A stretch of DNA of 64,000 bases from Prevotella sp. (GCA_024697645.1 JAILFH010000093.1:46390-110389), one strand, 5' to 3'. Positions 53,185 to 62,388 are shown, counted from the stretch's first letter. Numbers and translations are program-made. The notes: generated by a model from the letters alone, not told the origin.

Positions 53185-53640
53185 TTAAACCTGAGTGAAC
53201 AGCCAGTTCTGAACACCAATGCACTCGATCATGTCGACAGCACCCTGACTCCAGTAGAGGTCTTCTTCCTCGTCGGCCAGATAGCCCTTCATGATTTCGT
53301 ATGTGGTAGGATCACCAGCGAGTGTCTCCATGCACTTGTAGAGGAGGTCAACACCAGCCTCCTGAATAGCGAGGTCAGCCTTGATGTAGTCAACGGGATT
53401 CTTGATGAGTTCGCGCTCCTTCATGCCCTGCATCTTCACCTCACCACCGAGGTCGAGAATGCGGTCGGTGAACTTCTCTACCCACTCCATCTCCTCTGTG
53501 AAGTGGTCGATATACTTCTGTCCGAGTTTTGTGAAGCCCTCAGACTTGAAAATTTGTCCCTGCATTTTGTGTACTAATGCGCCTTCAGAAAGGCCAGTTA
53601 CGAAAAACTGCAATGCTTCGATTGATTTCTGCTTGTCCAT
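53185..53640 (-). CDS. Bacterioferritin-like four-helix protein lacking ferroxidase histidines
   Basis: This 151-residue protein has the bacterioferritin helix pattern: E19, then HFTEEMEWVEKFTDRILDLGG at 46-66, E94, and ADEEEDLYW at 122-130. Bacterioferritins store iron using a di-iron centre with two ExxH motifs. Here, aligned by eye, the first expected His is W53 and the second is D127. The protein may bind metal differently or have another job. It sits between the OhrR-like regulator (36 bases upstream) and the FMN-split-barrel gene, in an oxidative-stress context. Confidence 0.75.
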   Translation of the reverse strand: MDKQKSIEALQFFVTGLSEGALVHKMQGQIFKSEGFTKLGQKYIDHFTEEMEWVEKFTDRILDLGGEVKMQGMKERELIKNPVDYIKADLAIQEAGVDLLYKCMETLAGDPTTYEIMKGYLADEEEDLYWSQGAVDMIECIGVQNWLFTQV

Positions 53641-53676
53641 AATAGTTTTGATTTTAAAAAGTTGTTTTTAAAGGTT

Positions 53677-54117
53677 TTATTTTAAAGTGTTAATAATATC
53701 GTCGAGTTCCGCCGCCAGTTGCTTATAGTCCTCCATATGCAGCGGACAGGGGTCGAGGAGCCGTTTGCCCATACCTTCAGGAATGGTGTCGAAGGCTTCC
53801 TGCTCGAGGGCTTTCCCCTTCTCCGTGAGGGATACAATCTGCTGGCGCTTGTCCTGCTCGCCCCGTTTGCGCTCGAGGATGCCCTGCTTCTCCATTCGCT
53901 GCAGAAGCGGAGTGACCGTGTTGGTCTCCAGCATCAACCGATGTGCAATGTCGTTGACGGGCTGACCATCTTTCTCCCAAAGCACCATCAGCACCAGATA
54001 TTGGGGATAGGTGATACCGAGACGGTTGAACATGGGAGCATAGGCTTGTATCACAAGACGCGAGGCGGTGTAGAGCCTGAAACAAACTTGATTGTCGAGT
54101 TGTAATTCTGCGTGCAT
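53677..54117 (-). CDS. MarR/OhrR-type peroxide-sensing repressor
   Basis: This 146-residue winged-helix regulator has the OhrR signature: LQLDNQVCFRLYTASRLV with C12 at the place of the peroxide-reactive cysteine. TYPQYLVLMVLWEKDGQPVN follows, then the recognition helix NTVTPLLQRMEKQGILERKR. OhrR proteins leave DNA when that cysteine is oxidised by organic peroxides. It is the second gene of the operon, 34 bases after gpx, and probably controls its own operon through the TCGCA-type sites at 54685-54740. Confidence 0.88.
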   Translation of the reverse strand: MHAELQLDNQVCFRLYTASRLVIQAYAPMFNRLGITYPQYLVLMVLWEKDGQPVNDIAHRLMLETNTVTPLLQRMEKQGILERKRGEQDKRQQIVSLTEKGKALEQEAFDTIPEGMGKRLLDPCPLHMEDYKQLAAELDDIINTLK

Positions 54118-54151
54118 AATGTTCGATGTGATTAAAGTTTATGAATGATTT

Positions 54152-54631
54152 TTATCCGAGCATTGCCTCGATGTCTTCTGTCAGTTTCTCGGGCTTTGTC
54201 ATCGGAGAGTAGCGCTTGATGGTCGCGCCGTCCTTAGAGATGAGGAATTTGGTGAAATTCCACTTGATGGCTGAACCCATGACGCCTTTAGTCTGGCTCT
54301 TCAGATATTTGAAGATGGGGTCGGCCTCGTCACCATTCACGTGTACTTTCTTCATAATCTGGAAGGTGACGCCATAGTTCAACTGGCAGAACTCCTCTGC
54401 CTTGGAGCCGTCGGCGAGTTCCTGATTGGCGAAGTCGCCTGAGGGGAATCCAATCACGACGAGTCCCTGATCCTTATATTTCTGGTTGAGTTCCTCAAGA
54501 CCGGCAAACTGAGGAGTGAATCCACACTTGCTGGCGGTGTTCACAATCAGAAGAACCTTGCCTTCGAACTGTGAGAAGTCTAACTCCTTGCCTTTGCTCG
54601 TGAGAGCCTTGAAATTATAAATCTTTTCCAT
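54152..54631 (-). CDS. Glutathione peroxidase family thiol peroxidase
   Basis: This 159-residue thioredoxin-fold peroxidase has the peroxidatic cysteine C36 (NTASKCGFTPQF), the motif GFPSGDFANQE and the tryptophan/asparagine pair in KWNFTKFLI, so the catalytic tetrad is present in its Cys form. Bacterial members usually use thioredoxin rather than glutathione. An in-frame ATG at 54691 lies upstream of the promoter's -7 box, so the start at 54631 is chosen. It is the first gene of the peroxide operon. Confidence 0.92.
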   Translation of the reverse strand: MEKIYNFKALTSKGKELDFSQFEGKVLLIVNTASKCGFTPQFAGLEELNQKYKDQGLVVIGFPSGDFANQELADGSKAEEFCQLNYGVTFQIMKKVHVNGDEADPIFKYLKSQTKGVMGSAIKWNFTKFLISKDGATIKRYSPMTKPEKLTEDIEAMLG

Positions 54632-54661
54632 TTTCTTTTGCTTCTTATTTCGTTTGCACTG

Positions 54662-54740
54662 CAAAGGTAATAAATAAAAATTATATCGCAAGCGATTTAT
54701 CTAAAAATTTAAGAACGTTTAACATTAGGTCGCATACGAT
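54662..54740 (-). promoter_or_regulatory. Promoter and candidate OhrR operator of the peroxide operon
   Basis: On the minus strand, TTG (54689-54691), 19 nt, then TACCTTTG (54662-54669), 31 bases before the gpx ATG. The palindrome ATCGCAAGCGAT (54685-54696) covers the -33 element, and a related site TCGCATACGAT lies at 54730-54740. A repressor bound there would block polymerase. Confidence 0.65.
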
Positions 54741-54800
54741 ATAAAATTTGGGGAGGACGCTTTGATTTAATTAAATAATGTGTTTCATAGAGATGCGATA

Positions 54801-54931
54801 GCGCTTCGCGCGGCAAGGAGCAAGGAGCAAGAGATATGCCTTTGTGGCTCATTTTTTACCACGGATGACACAGATTTGTACGTAATTATTAATGTCACGG
54901 ATTATCGTTCACCGATGTTTGGGCTTCGCCC
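54801..54931. repeat. Dispersed composite repeat C, copy 3
   Basis: Order as at 36143 and 48095: GCGCTTCGCGCGGCAAGG, GGATGACACAGATT, CGGATTATCGTTCACCGATG, GGGCTTCGCCC. A second GCGCTTCGCGCGGGGCAAGG lies at 54968-54987. No gene is seen in 54741-55030. Confidence 0.8.
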
Positions 54932-55030
54932 TGTTCCAAGTTCAATGTTCAAAGTTCAAAAGTTGATGCGCTTCGCGCGGGGCAAGGGACAAGGAGAAGA
55001 TGTAAGACATCCGAAACTTGAATAACGCTC

Positions 55031-56080
55031 TCACAACCTTAATCCAAATGCAACACGAACACGCCATTTGTTCTGATTGACGATAATCATTTCGTCATCG
55101 AAAAGAGAATTGTTGACAACGGCGGTTAAACTGGCGAAATAACGGGGCGAGAAATTGTAAACCATCGCGAAATGCTCATTCAACAGCAGATTCAGGCGAA
55201 TAGGCTGCGACGACTTTTTATTTCCGTTGATGGTCAGACTGTTGTTATCCAGCACCACCACCGTAGGCAGGATAGAAATGTGGAAAAGCCATTTGTCGTG
55301 AACTACGAAGTTATGAGCATAACCTCCACCAACGCCCAGATGAATCGCCTTGATCTTCAGATCGGGCATCGTTTCGGCCGCTTTCTTGCTTGTGTTGAGC
55401 GAACCGCCCTGAAAGGCTAATCCAGCGAGCCAGGAACCCGCTGACTTCTTCTGCAGATAACTCTGAGTGAATGCGGCGGGGAAAGAGAAACGACGATGAT
55501 TGAAAGTGTAATAGGCCGTGACGTTGAAAACTTGCATGTCGGCATCACCCTTATTCACATGTATCTCTCTTTCTTCGCGCTTGATTGTGCCCGAAAGTGA
55601 TTTCGAACGATGAAAACTCGCATCAAAACTGATACTCGGGTTGTAGAGGTTCAGATTGAGTTCATAGTCGTTGTAGTTGCCGAAAATCTTCGCAGGATTC
55701 AACGCCATACCGACACCAATTCCCTTATAGATGGCCGCGATGCTCGTCGTAATCTTTTTGCTCGTCTCGAGATTTGCCCTTGTGTAATAGTTGTCGACCC
55801 GACCCTTAGCGTGAATGCCGTCGCCGCTGATATTGGTGCGAACTTTCAAGGTCAGTTGACCATAGGGGCGAGCGATGTAGGTCGTGTCGTAGTTGACCCG
55901 AGAACTTCGCTTATTCAGAAGGCCTGAGATCCACGATTTCTTCTCCACCTGATCCGTCTGCGCACAGACTTCCGTTTGCGCAAATAGGAAAGCCAACAAA
56001 GCGAGTATCAACAACCAAGGCTGCTGAACTTTAGGGCTTGCGATGTGGTCCCATATCGGAAGAGTGGAAGTGGTTCTCAT
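55031..56080 (-). CDS. DUF4421-type outer-membrane beta-barrel protein
   Basis: This 349-residue protein has a signal peptide with a long N-region (hydrophobic part about 20-40, ILALLAFLFAQTEVCAQ). About 14 alternating amphipathic strands follow, starting VNYDTTYIARPYGQLTLKVR and ending RVRVAFGLRL with a C-terminal aromatic-poor strand. The pattern suits the DUF4421 family of predicted outer-membrane barrels, whose function is unknown. It lies 126 bases downstream of the CE8 gene, so it may be separately transcribed. Confidence 0.7.
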   Translation of the reverse strand: MRTTSTLPIWDHIASPKVQQPWLLILALLAFLFAQTEVCAQTDQVEKKSWISGLLNKRSSRVNYDTTYIARPYGQLTLKVRTNISGDGIHAKGRVDNYYTRANLETSKKITTSIAAIYKGIGVGMALNPAKIFGNYNDYELNLNLYNPSISFDASFHRSKSLSGTIKREEREIHVNKGDADMQVFNVTAYYTFNHRRFSFPAAFTQSYLQKKSAGSWLAGLAFQGGSLNTSKKAAETMPDLKIKAIHLGVGGGYAHNFVVHDKWLFHISILPTVVVLDNNSLTINGNKKSSQPIRLNLLLNEHFAMVYNFSPRYFASLTAVVNNSLFDDEMIIVNQNKWRVRVAFGLRL

Positions 56081-56206
56081 TCTCTGACGGTGGTGATGAG
56101 GGTTAATTGTCGTTCAATTGATAATGACACGCTACAATGACACGCTATGATGGTACGCTCCTGTCATTATGTCAAACATTCGAGTGAATCATATTGCCGT
56201 TGAACG

Positions 56207-57694
56207 TTATTTCATTTTCAGCACAAAGCGACTGTCGCTATAGTTGGCAATAGTGGCTGCATCTTGCAGCGGATGAAGTTGGCGCACGAGAGGATGTCGC
56301 TGGGAAACGTCGAGAGGTCGTCCGCTGGGGTCGGTGCTGTTGAACTCAAGGAGCGTTGCCGTGCGGGCCGACTCATCGATGGGACCGAATCCGACGGCGG
56401 GCACACCCTCCAGCGTACAATTCAGCATCACCACCTCAGCATGAGGATAGTTCTTGCCGTGATTGTCGGGTAGTCGGGCGATGACCGCATCGCGCCCCTT
56501 ACCGATGAAATGGCAATCGACGAAGATGTTTCCGTGATTCTCTTCCGTATTGCGAATCCACATGAATGGTCCCCAACTGCTGAGGGTGCAATGATTGAAG
56601 AACGTTGGACCGCGACCGAGCACAGTGTCGCCGCCGCCATCAATTGTGCAGTTGTGATAATAGGCGCTGCCATTGGTCTGCAACGCATCACCAGAACCGA
56701 TGATGTGGACATTCTCCACGTAGTTGCGCTCGCCATTGAGGAGGAAGCCTTCAGCCTGACCCTGCAGATCGGTCTGCAGCGTGAGGTTTCGGAAAATCAT
56801 ATCGGTGCAGTTGTCGGCTGCAAATGCGGCGCGACGCGAAGGGAAGGTCCCTTTCAGTTCATTGGTCTTGATGTCGGCAGGATGGGGATTGAACACCTCA
56901 TTGTTTGGATAATGAATCCGCACTCCGTCGCGCGACTCGCCCTCAATCGTTACGAAACTCTTGTTGCGGAAATAGACCAACTCCTCGTAGTCGCCATTGC
57001 GAACAAAGATGGTCACGCGCTGATCCTCGCCTGACAGTCTGTCCTCAACGAAGTCGAGAGCGCCCTGAACCGTAGAGAAATCACCACTGCCGTCAGCAGC
57101 CACCGTGATGCGCTTCGAGGAGGATGCAGGCGAAAAGGGCTTGGTGGTGAAGGTCCACTGCAAACGTCCAGCCTGTGGGAACACAGTCTTGTCGATGGTC
57201 ACACGATAGCGATGACCATAGTCAAGTAAGTTATTGTGGAGATAGATGGTTGCCGTAGGACCATGAGCGATGATCGGATGGAAATGAAATCCGTCGCTGA
57301 ACCCACCGATGATGGTGAGTTGATAGCGCCCGAGATCGCTGGCCGCCGCTGCCGCTCCCGAAGGTGTTCCCGGTCGGGTGTTACGGTTGCTGATGCCCGT
57401 TGCCGAATAGTCATAGGGCACAGGGGTATAGATAGCAGCCGGATTAGAGGGCTGCGGCTTCGTGGGTCCTGCGGGAATGCTTATGTCGAGGCGGTCGACC
57501 TCCCGTTTGGTGGTGAGATCGTAGACTCGGATGAGTCCCTTCGTACCAACCTGAACATCTTCGGGGAAAGTGATGCGCAGATGTGTGTCGACATTTACAC
57601 CCTCAGCGTCGGGAGCAGGAAATAGCGTCGGCGACTGAGCATTTACGGCCAGTGACAAACAAGTCAGAACCGTGAGTAGCGATATTGTTTTCAT
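56207..57694 (-). CDS. Secreted CE8 pectinesterase-family protein with N-terminal Ig-like domain
   Basis: This 495-residue protein has a signal peptide (1-20, LAVNAQ). An Ig-like domain of the Big_5 type (about 22-185, TLFPAPDAEGVNVDTHLRIT) precedes a right-handed beta-helix of family CE8. CE8 enzymes remove methyl esters from pectin. The helix starts with ADGSGDFSTVQGAL (200-213), a hallmark of the family. The catalytic aspartates fall at D336 (GSGDALQT) and D356 (GGGDTVLG), with the conserved glutamine in GQAEGF (312-317). It follows the GH94 gene by 30 bases. Confidence 0.85.
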   Translation of the reverse strand: MKTISLLTVLTCLSLAVNAQSPTLFPAPDAEGVNVDTHLRITFPEDVQVGTKGLIRVYDLTTKREVDRLDISIPAGPTKPQPSNPAAIYTPVPYDYSATGISNRNTRPGTPSGAAAAASDLGRYQLTIIGGFSDGFHFHPIIAHGPTATIYLHNNLLDYGHRYRVTIDKTVFPQAGRLQWTFTTKPFSPASSSKRITVAADGSGDFSTVQGALDFVEDRLSGEDQRVTIFVRNGDYEELVYFRNKSFVTIEGESRDGVRIHYPNNEVFNPHPADIKTNELKGTFPSRRAAFAADNCTDMIFRNLTLQTDLQGQAEGFLLNGERNYVENVHIIGSGDALQTNGSAYYHNCTIDGGGDTVLGRGPTFFNHCTLSSWGPFMWIRNTEENHGNIFVDCHFIGKGRDAVIARLPDNHGKNYPHAEVVMLNCTLEGVPAVGFGPIDESARTATLLEFNSTDPSGRPLDVSQRHPLVRQLHPLQDAATIANYSDSRFVLKMK

Positions 57695-57724
57695 TGGTCA
57701 GTGTTCTATATTATTAAATATGAA

Positions 57725-60289
57725 TTATCCCATCGTCACTTCCACCTTGTGGCTTCCTTCTGCAAAGGGAACAACCGACGAGGTAAGCGGCTTACCATCG
57801 AGCGTGATTTGCTGAACGCCCTTGCTGACGCCTTGCGGATTGAACACATGAATCTCGTAGTCGGCACCGCGGAAACGGCGACGGACAGTATATTCATGGG
57901 CCGTCTTCGGCAGACAGGGATCAATGAACAATCCGTTGTAGTCGGGCTTGATGCCCAAGATGAATTCCGAAATCGTGTACCACATCCAGGCGGCCGTACC
58001 CGTGAGCCACGAATTCTTGCCCTCGCCCGGTCGTGCAGCATCCTTACCGGCTACCATCTGACAGTTCACGTAGGGCTCCACCTTATGCAGCGTCTGGCGG
58101 TCTTCTTCCACATAGGAAGGCAGAATCTTCGCATAGTGAGCCCAAGCGTCATCGCCTCTTCCGGCAACAGTCTCGCCGATAATCACCCAGGGATTGTTGT
58201 GGCAGAAGATACCGGCGTTCTCCTTATAGCCAGCGGGATAACTCGAGATCTCGCCCATCTCCACATGATAGGTCGTGAAGGCAGGATTGTTGAGCACAAT
58301 TCCGTGTTCGCAATCGAGGCGCTCCTTCACAGAATCAAGTGCTTTCGCCACAAGACCTTCCTCGAGTCCGATTCCAGCCATTGTGCACCAACCCTGACTC
58401 TCAATGAAGATCTTTCCTTCCTCGTTCTCTTCGGAACCAATCTTGTTGCCGAAGAAATCATAGGCGCGCAGGAACCACTCTCCGTCCCAACCGAACTGCT
58501 TCACAGCCTCAACCATCGTGTTCACAGCCTGCTCGGCGCGAGAGGCCTCAGCAACGAAGTCAAGGGTTGAGAGTTGGGACTTGAGCGAATGTTTCTCCAA
58601 CTGATGGCAGAGTTCCACATAGTCGCGACCCGTTACGACAAACAGACCGGCAATCATCAGCGACTCAGCCTTCGAGCCTTCCGACTTGTTCTCAGTGGTC
58701 TGGAACGACTCGTTCGGATCCCATGAGAAGCAGTTCAGATTGAGGCAGTCATTCCAGTCGGCACGTCCGATGAGGGGCAGCCCATGGGGACCGAGATTCT
58801 CGATGACGTGATTGAACGACACGCGCAAATGCTCCATGAGCGGGACCTCCGTTCCGGGCTGATTGTCGAAGGGAACAGGCTCCTCGAGGATTGAGAAATC
58901 GCCCGTCTCCTTAATATATGCGACTGTACCGAAGATGAGCCAGCAGGGATCATCGTTGAAACCTCCGCCGATATCGTTGTTTCCGCGCTTCGTCAGCGGC
59001 TGATACTGATGATAGCAGCCTCCATCGGGGAACTGAGTAGAGGCAATGTCGATGATGCGCTGACGGGCTCGCTCAGGAATCTGATGGACAAAGCCGACGA
59101 GGTCCTGATTGGAATCGCGGAATCCCATGCCTCGCCCTACTCCACTCTCGAAGAACGAAGCCGAACGGCTCATGCAGAACGTCACCATACACTGATACTG
59201 ATTCCACGTGTTGACCATTCGGTCGAGTTTCGCATTGCCCGAATCCACCTGATAAATCTGCAGCAACTGGTCCCAGTAATTGCAGAGTTCGGCAAAGGCA
59301 GCATCGACCTTCTCCGTCGTATCGAAGCAAGAGATGGTCTCATGAGCCTTCTGTTTGTTGACAAATGTATGGTCGAGCGCTCCAAGCGACGAAATGATTC
59401 CCTGGGGAGCAGCGTCGTATTTCTCCTCCTGCTTGTTTTCCACATATCCAAGAACGAACACAAAGTCGCGCGACTCGCCCGGCTGCAACTCAACCTCAAT
59501 GAAATGAGAGGCGATGGGGCTCCAACCGTGAGCGACTGAGTTCTTGGGCTGTCCGGCAACGACACACTCGGGAGCCTCGAAGCCGTTATAAAGGCCGATG
59601 AACGACTCGCGGTCGGTATCGAATCCTTGTACGGGCGTATTCACCGAATAATAGGCATAGTGGTCGCGGCGCTCCTTGTATTCGGTCTTGTGATAAATCA
59701 CCGAACAAGCGGCATCAGCAGGTGTTCCTCCAAAGCCAGGAGCCTCAATCTCCACCTCACCCGTGGAGAAATTTCGCTGGAAGTTTTCCATATCGGTGGC
59801 AGCATTCCAGAGGCACCATTCCTGGAAGGAGAACAACTTCAGGCGCTTCACCTCCTGAGAGAGATTCTTCAGCGTCAGTTTCTGCACCTCAGCCCAAGTG
59901 CGGAGCGGAACAAAGAACAGCACCGAACACTCCACCTGATTCTTCTGACCCGTGATTCGGGTATAGTTCATTCCGTGACGACACTCATAGAAATCGAGGG
60001 GCGTCTTGCAAGGTTTCCAACCCGGTGACCAAGGAGTCTGATTGCCTTCCTTGATGTAGAAATAGCGTCCGCCATTGTCCATCGGAACACCATTGTAGCG
60101 ATAGCGCGTCAGTCGGCGAAACTTCGCATCCTTGTAGAAGGAATAGCCGCCAGCGGTGTTGGAAATGAGCGAGAAGAAATCCTCGTTGCCCAGATAGTTG
60201 ATCCAAGGCCACGGGGTCTGCGGATCTGTAATCACATACTCACGATGTTGGTCATCAAAATGACCGTAGCGTTTTGGTTCTGCATTCAT
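57725..60289 (-). CDS. GH94 cellobiose-phosphorylase-type glycoside phosphorylase
   Basis: This 854-residue cytoplasmic enzyme has no signal peptide. GH94 enzymes split a beta-glycosidic bond with phosphate, releasing a sugar 1-phosphate. The N-terminal beta-sandwich ([20 protein letters not shown]) leads to the (alpha/alpha)6 catalytic barrel with the family blocks [55 protein letters not shown] (D511-W-N-D514 contains the general acid) and [14 protein letters not shown]. The overall pattern is closest to cellobiose phosphorylase rather than chitobiose phosphorylase. It lies 18 bases after the phosphopantetheinyl transferase gene and 30 bases before CE8. Confidence 0.88.
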   Translation of the reverse strand: MNAEPKRYGHFDDQHREYVITDPQTPWPWINYLGNEDFFSLISNTAGGYSFYKDAKFRRLTRYRYNGVPMDNGGRYFYIKEGNQTPWSPGWKPCKTPLDFYECRHGMNYTRITGQKNQVECSVLFFVPLRTWAEVQKLTLKNLSQEVKRLKLFSFQEWCLWNAATDMENFQRNFSTGEVEIEAPGFGGTPADAACSVIYHKTEYKERRDHYAYYSVNTPVQGFDTDRESFIGLYNGFEAPECVVAGQPKNSVAHGWSPIASHFIEVELQPGESRDFVFVLGYVENKQEEKYDAAPQGIISSLGALDHTFVNKQKAHETISCFDTTEKVDAAFAELCNYWDQLLQIYQVDSGNAKLDRMVNTWNQYQCMVTFCMSRSASFFESGVGRGMGFRDSNQDLVGFVHQIPERARQRIIDIASTQFPDGGCYHQYQPLTKRGNNDIGGGFNDDPCWLIFGTVAYIKETGDFSILEEPVPFDNQPGTEVPLMEHLRVSFNHVIENLGPHGLPLIGRADWNDCLNLNCFSWDPNESFQTTENKSEGSKAESLMIAGLFVVTGRDYVELCHQLEKHSLKSQLSTLDFVAEASRAEQAVNTMVEAVKQFGWDGEWFLRAYDFFGNKIGSEENEEGKIFIESQGWCTMAGIGLEEGLVAKALDSVKERLDCEHGIVLNNPAFTTYHVEMGEISSYPAGYKENAGIFCHNNPWVIIGETVAGRGDDAWAHYAKILPSYVEEDRQTLHKVEPYVNCQMVAGKDAARPGEGKNSWLTGTAAWMWYTISEFILGIKPDYNGLFIDPCLPKTAHEYTVRRRFRGADYEIHVFNPQGVSKGVQQITLDGKPLTSSVVPFAEGSHKVEVTMG

Positions 60290-60307
60290 ATGATTATCTA
60301 TTTTTGA

Positions 60308-60892
60308 TTATTTCTCTTGTTCGGTTGTGATTTTCTGCCCATAGACCACACTATAGACGTAGCGCCCGTCGGGACTCTCTACGGTAGTGATCTCAGGAGC
60401 ATCGAGGAGCACATCTTTCATGTTGTCGCAAAGCCCATGCCCAGAGAGTTTCAGCAACGCTTCCTTCATCGTCCAAAGTCGGATGAAGGCGACATCGGGC
60501 CTATCCGCCTGCAGGATGGTCTGAAGTTCCTCATCGTTCATCGTGTATCTGGCGACACTTTCATTGAAGCGACCTACAGACTCGATGTCGATACCCACAG
60601 GACAATCGCTCAACACGCAGGTCACAGCCTCCCGACAATGACTCATGTTGAAATGAATCTCGGGATGTCCCGTCAGCATCGGCTTACCATGAGGACCATA
60701 AGTGAACACGGGCTTCTCCGTAATGCCATATTCGCTGCGGAGACCTTCGCAGAGTAGCAAATAGACCGCTGTTGAAGTGCGCCGCCCGAGTTCGTGGCGG
60801 AAGCGCATCACCTGCTCGCGCCGCTGCTCAGAAAGCAAAGGCAAAGCCGCCTCAAGGTCAAAATCGTCGATATGGTCATTAACATAAATCAC
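60308..60892 (-). CDS. 4'-phosphopantetheinyl transferase (Sfp type)
   Basis: This 194-residue enzyme attaches the phosphopantetheine arm of CoA to carrier proteins. The superfamily motifs are clear: GKPML (69-73), the strand HFNMSHCREAV (80-90), V99-G-I-D-I-E104 (metal-binding) and F137-xxx-W140-TMKEA. The carrier-protein partner is not in the window. It is the first gene of a minus-strand run with GH94 and CE8, an unexpected grouping that may simply reflect a shared transcript. Confidence 0.88.
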   Translation of the reverse strand: MIYVNDHIDDFDLEAALPLLSEQRREQVMRFRHELGRRTSTAVYLLLCEGLRSEYGITEKPVFTYGPHGKPMLTGHPEIHFNMSHCREAVTCVLSDCPVGIDIESVGRFNESVARYTMNDEELQTILQADRPDVAFIRLWTMKEALLKLSGHGLCDNMKDVLLDAPEITTVESPDGRYVYSVVYGQKITTEQEK

Positions 60893-61045
60893 GCTACAAA
60901 GTTACAAATAATCGTGAAGTTTGAGTAAAGGAAGTAGTTAATTTTCCTTTCTTATTTACATTTTTCTTTACTTTTGTATTATTTACGACTTTGGCTTAGG
61001 CTATCGGCGGCGAATAAGAATGCTCAATAATTGCCCCAAAAAAAG

Positions 61046-61075
61046 TTGTGATTAACAAAAAAATCATTACCTTTG
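61046..61075 (+). promoter_or_regulatory. Possible promoter for the glycerate kinase gene
   Basis: TTG at 61046-61048, 19 nt, then TACCTTTG at 61068-61075. It leaves a long leader of about 230 bases made mostly of GTTCAAAA repeats before the ATG at 61309. Confidence 0.5.
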
Positions 61076-61106
61076 TCGTGATTTCGGCAGAATAGGCTTG
61101 CCCTAG

Positions 61107-61292
61107 TTCAAAGTTCAAAGTTCAACGGGCTTCGCCCTAGTTCAAGGTTCAAAAGTTCAAGGGTTCAAGAATTCAAAGGGTTCAAAAGTTCAAGGGTTCA
61201 AAAGTTCAAGGGTTCAAAAATTCAAAGGGTTCAAAAGTTCAAAGGGTTCAAAAGTTCAAGGGTTCAACGCCCTTCGGGCTGTTCAAGAGTTA
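61107..61292. repeat. GTTCAAAAGTTCAAGG tandem array upstream of glycerate kinase
   Basis: About 20 degenerate 8-9-nt words (GTTCAAAA, GTTCAAGG, ATTCAAAGG) are interrupted by two small hairpins (GGGCTTCGCCC and GCCCTTCGGGC). The same words occur singly next to repeat C elsewhere. The remaining part of the gap 60893-61308 is AT-rich. Confidence 0.8.
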
Positions 61293-61308
61293 CAATTTAT
61301 CGAGAAGA

Positions 61309-62388
61309 ATGAAAATCGTAGTTGCCATAGATTCGTTCAAAGACTGTCTGACATCGGCTGAAGCCAATGAGGCAGCGGCACGAGGCATCAGAGAAGCATG
61401 TCCCGAGGCTGATGTGGTAGAAGTCGCTGTCAGTGACGGAGGAGAGGGATTTCTCGATGCCTACGAAAAGGCTGTAGGTGGAGAGCGAGTGAGCGTAGAG
61501 GTGTTCGACCCTCTATGGCGCCCTATTCGTGCTGAATATGTGATGCGCGGCCAAGAGGCAATGATTGAAATGGCTCAGGCAAGTGGATTGATGCTGCTCA
61601 GTCAGGAGGAACGCAATCCGCTGATTGCCACAAGTTATGGCACAGGACAACTAGTTGCCGACGCCGTCAAACGAGGTGCTCGACGCGTGATGGTGGGGCT
61701 TGGTGGAAGTGCCACAAGCGATAATGGAACAGGAATGCTACGCGCGCTGATTGACGTGTTTGCACCCAAGGGCCACTGGGACGACATCAAGCAACTGAAC
61801 GATGTGGAATTCACCATCGCCACTGATGTTCGCAATCCACTCTGCGGACCACAGGGAGCAGCCCATGTGTTTGCTCCCCAGAAAGGAGCATCAGAAGAGA
61901 TGGTGGAACTACTGGACCATCGGGCGCAATCATTTGCCACATTCTCCGCCCGCCATTTTGGCTACGACCGCTCAAACGATGCTGGGGCAGGGGCTGCAGG
62001 AGGTTTGGGCTATGCCTTCATGCAATACCTGAATGCCAGACAAAAGTCGGGAATTGAATTATTGCTCGAAGCCGTCAACTTCAGTTCGCTCAGCAGTGAT
62101 GCAAGTCTCATCATCACTGGCGAAGGAACTTCCGACAAGATGACGCTGATGGGGAAGGTGCCACAGGGAATTCTCAATCAGGCTGGAGACACTCCCGTCG
62201 CGCTGATAGCAGGCCGAATCAGAGACAAAGAACTACTGCTCCAAGCGGGATTTAGCCGCGTGGAATGCATCAATCCTGAAGGCCTCGCCCTTGACGAAGC
62301 CCTCAGAAAGGAAGTTGCCCAGAAAAATATTCAGCAGATGGTTGCTGCGATTATCCGAGAATCTGCTCAGCGTGCTCCTTCACCTTAA
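61309..62388 (+). CDS. Glycerate kinase (GarK/GlxK family)
   Basis: This 359-residue cytoplasmic kinase phosphorylates glycerate, feeding it to glycolysis. The family blocks are present: DSFKDCLTSAEANEAA (8-23), VSDGGEGFLDA, GLGGSATSDNGTGML, and GAGAAGGLGYAF. A late ITGEGTSDKMTLMGK contains the conserved GE-S-D of the active site. Its last 38 bases overlap the 3' end of the convergent thiol peroxidase gene. Confidence 0.92.
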   Translation: MKIVVAIDSFKDCLTSAEANEAAARGIREACPEADVVEVAVSDGGEGFLDAYEKAVGGERVSVEVFDPLWRPIRAEYVMRGQEAMIEMAQASGLMLLSQEERNPLIATSYGTGQLVADAVKRGARRVMVGLGGSATSDNGTGMLRALIDVFAPKGHWDDIKQLNDVEFTIATDVRNPLCGPQGAAHVFAPQKGASEEMVELLDHRAQSFATFSARHFGYDRSNDAGAGAAGGLGYAFMQYLNARQKSGIELLLEAVNFSSLSSDASLIITGEGTSDKMTLMGKVPQGILNQAGDTPVALIAGRIRDKELLLQAGFSRVECINPEGLALDEALRKEVAQKNIQQMVAAIIRESAQRAPSP

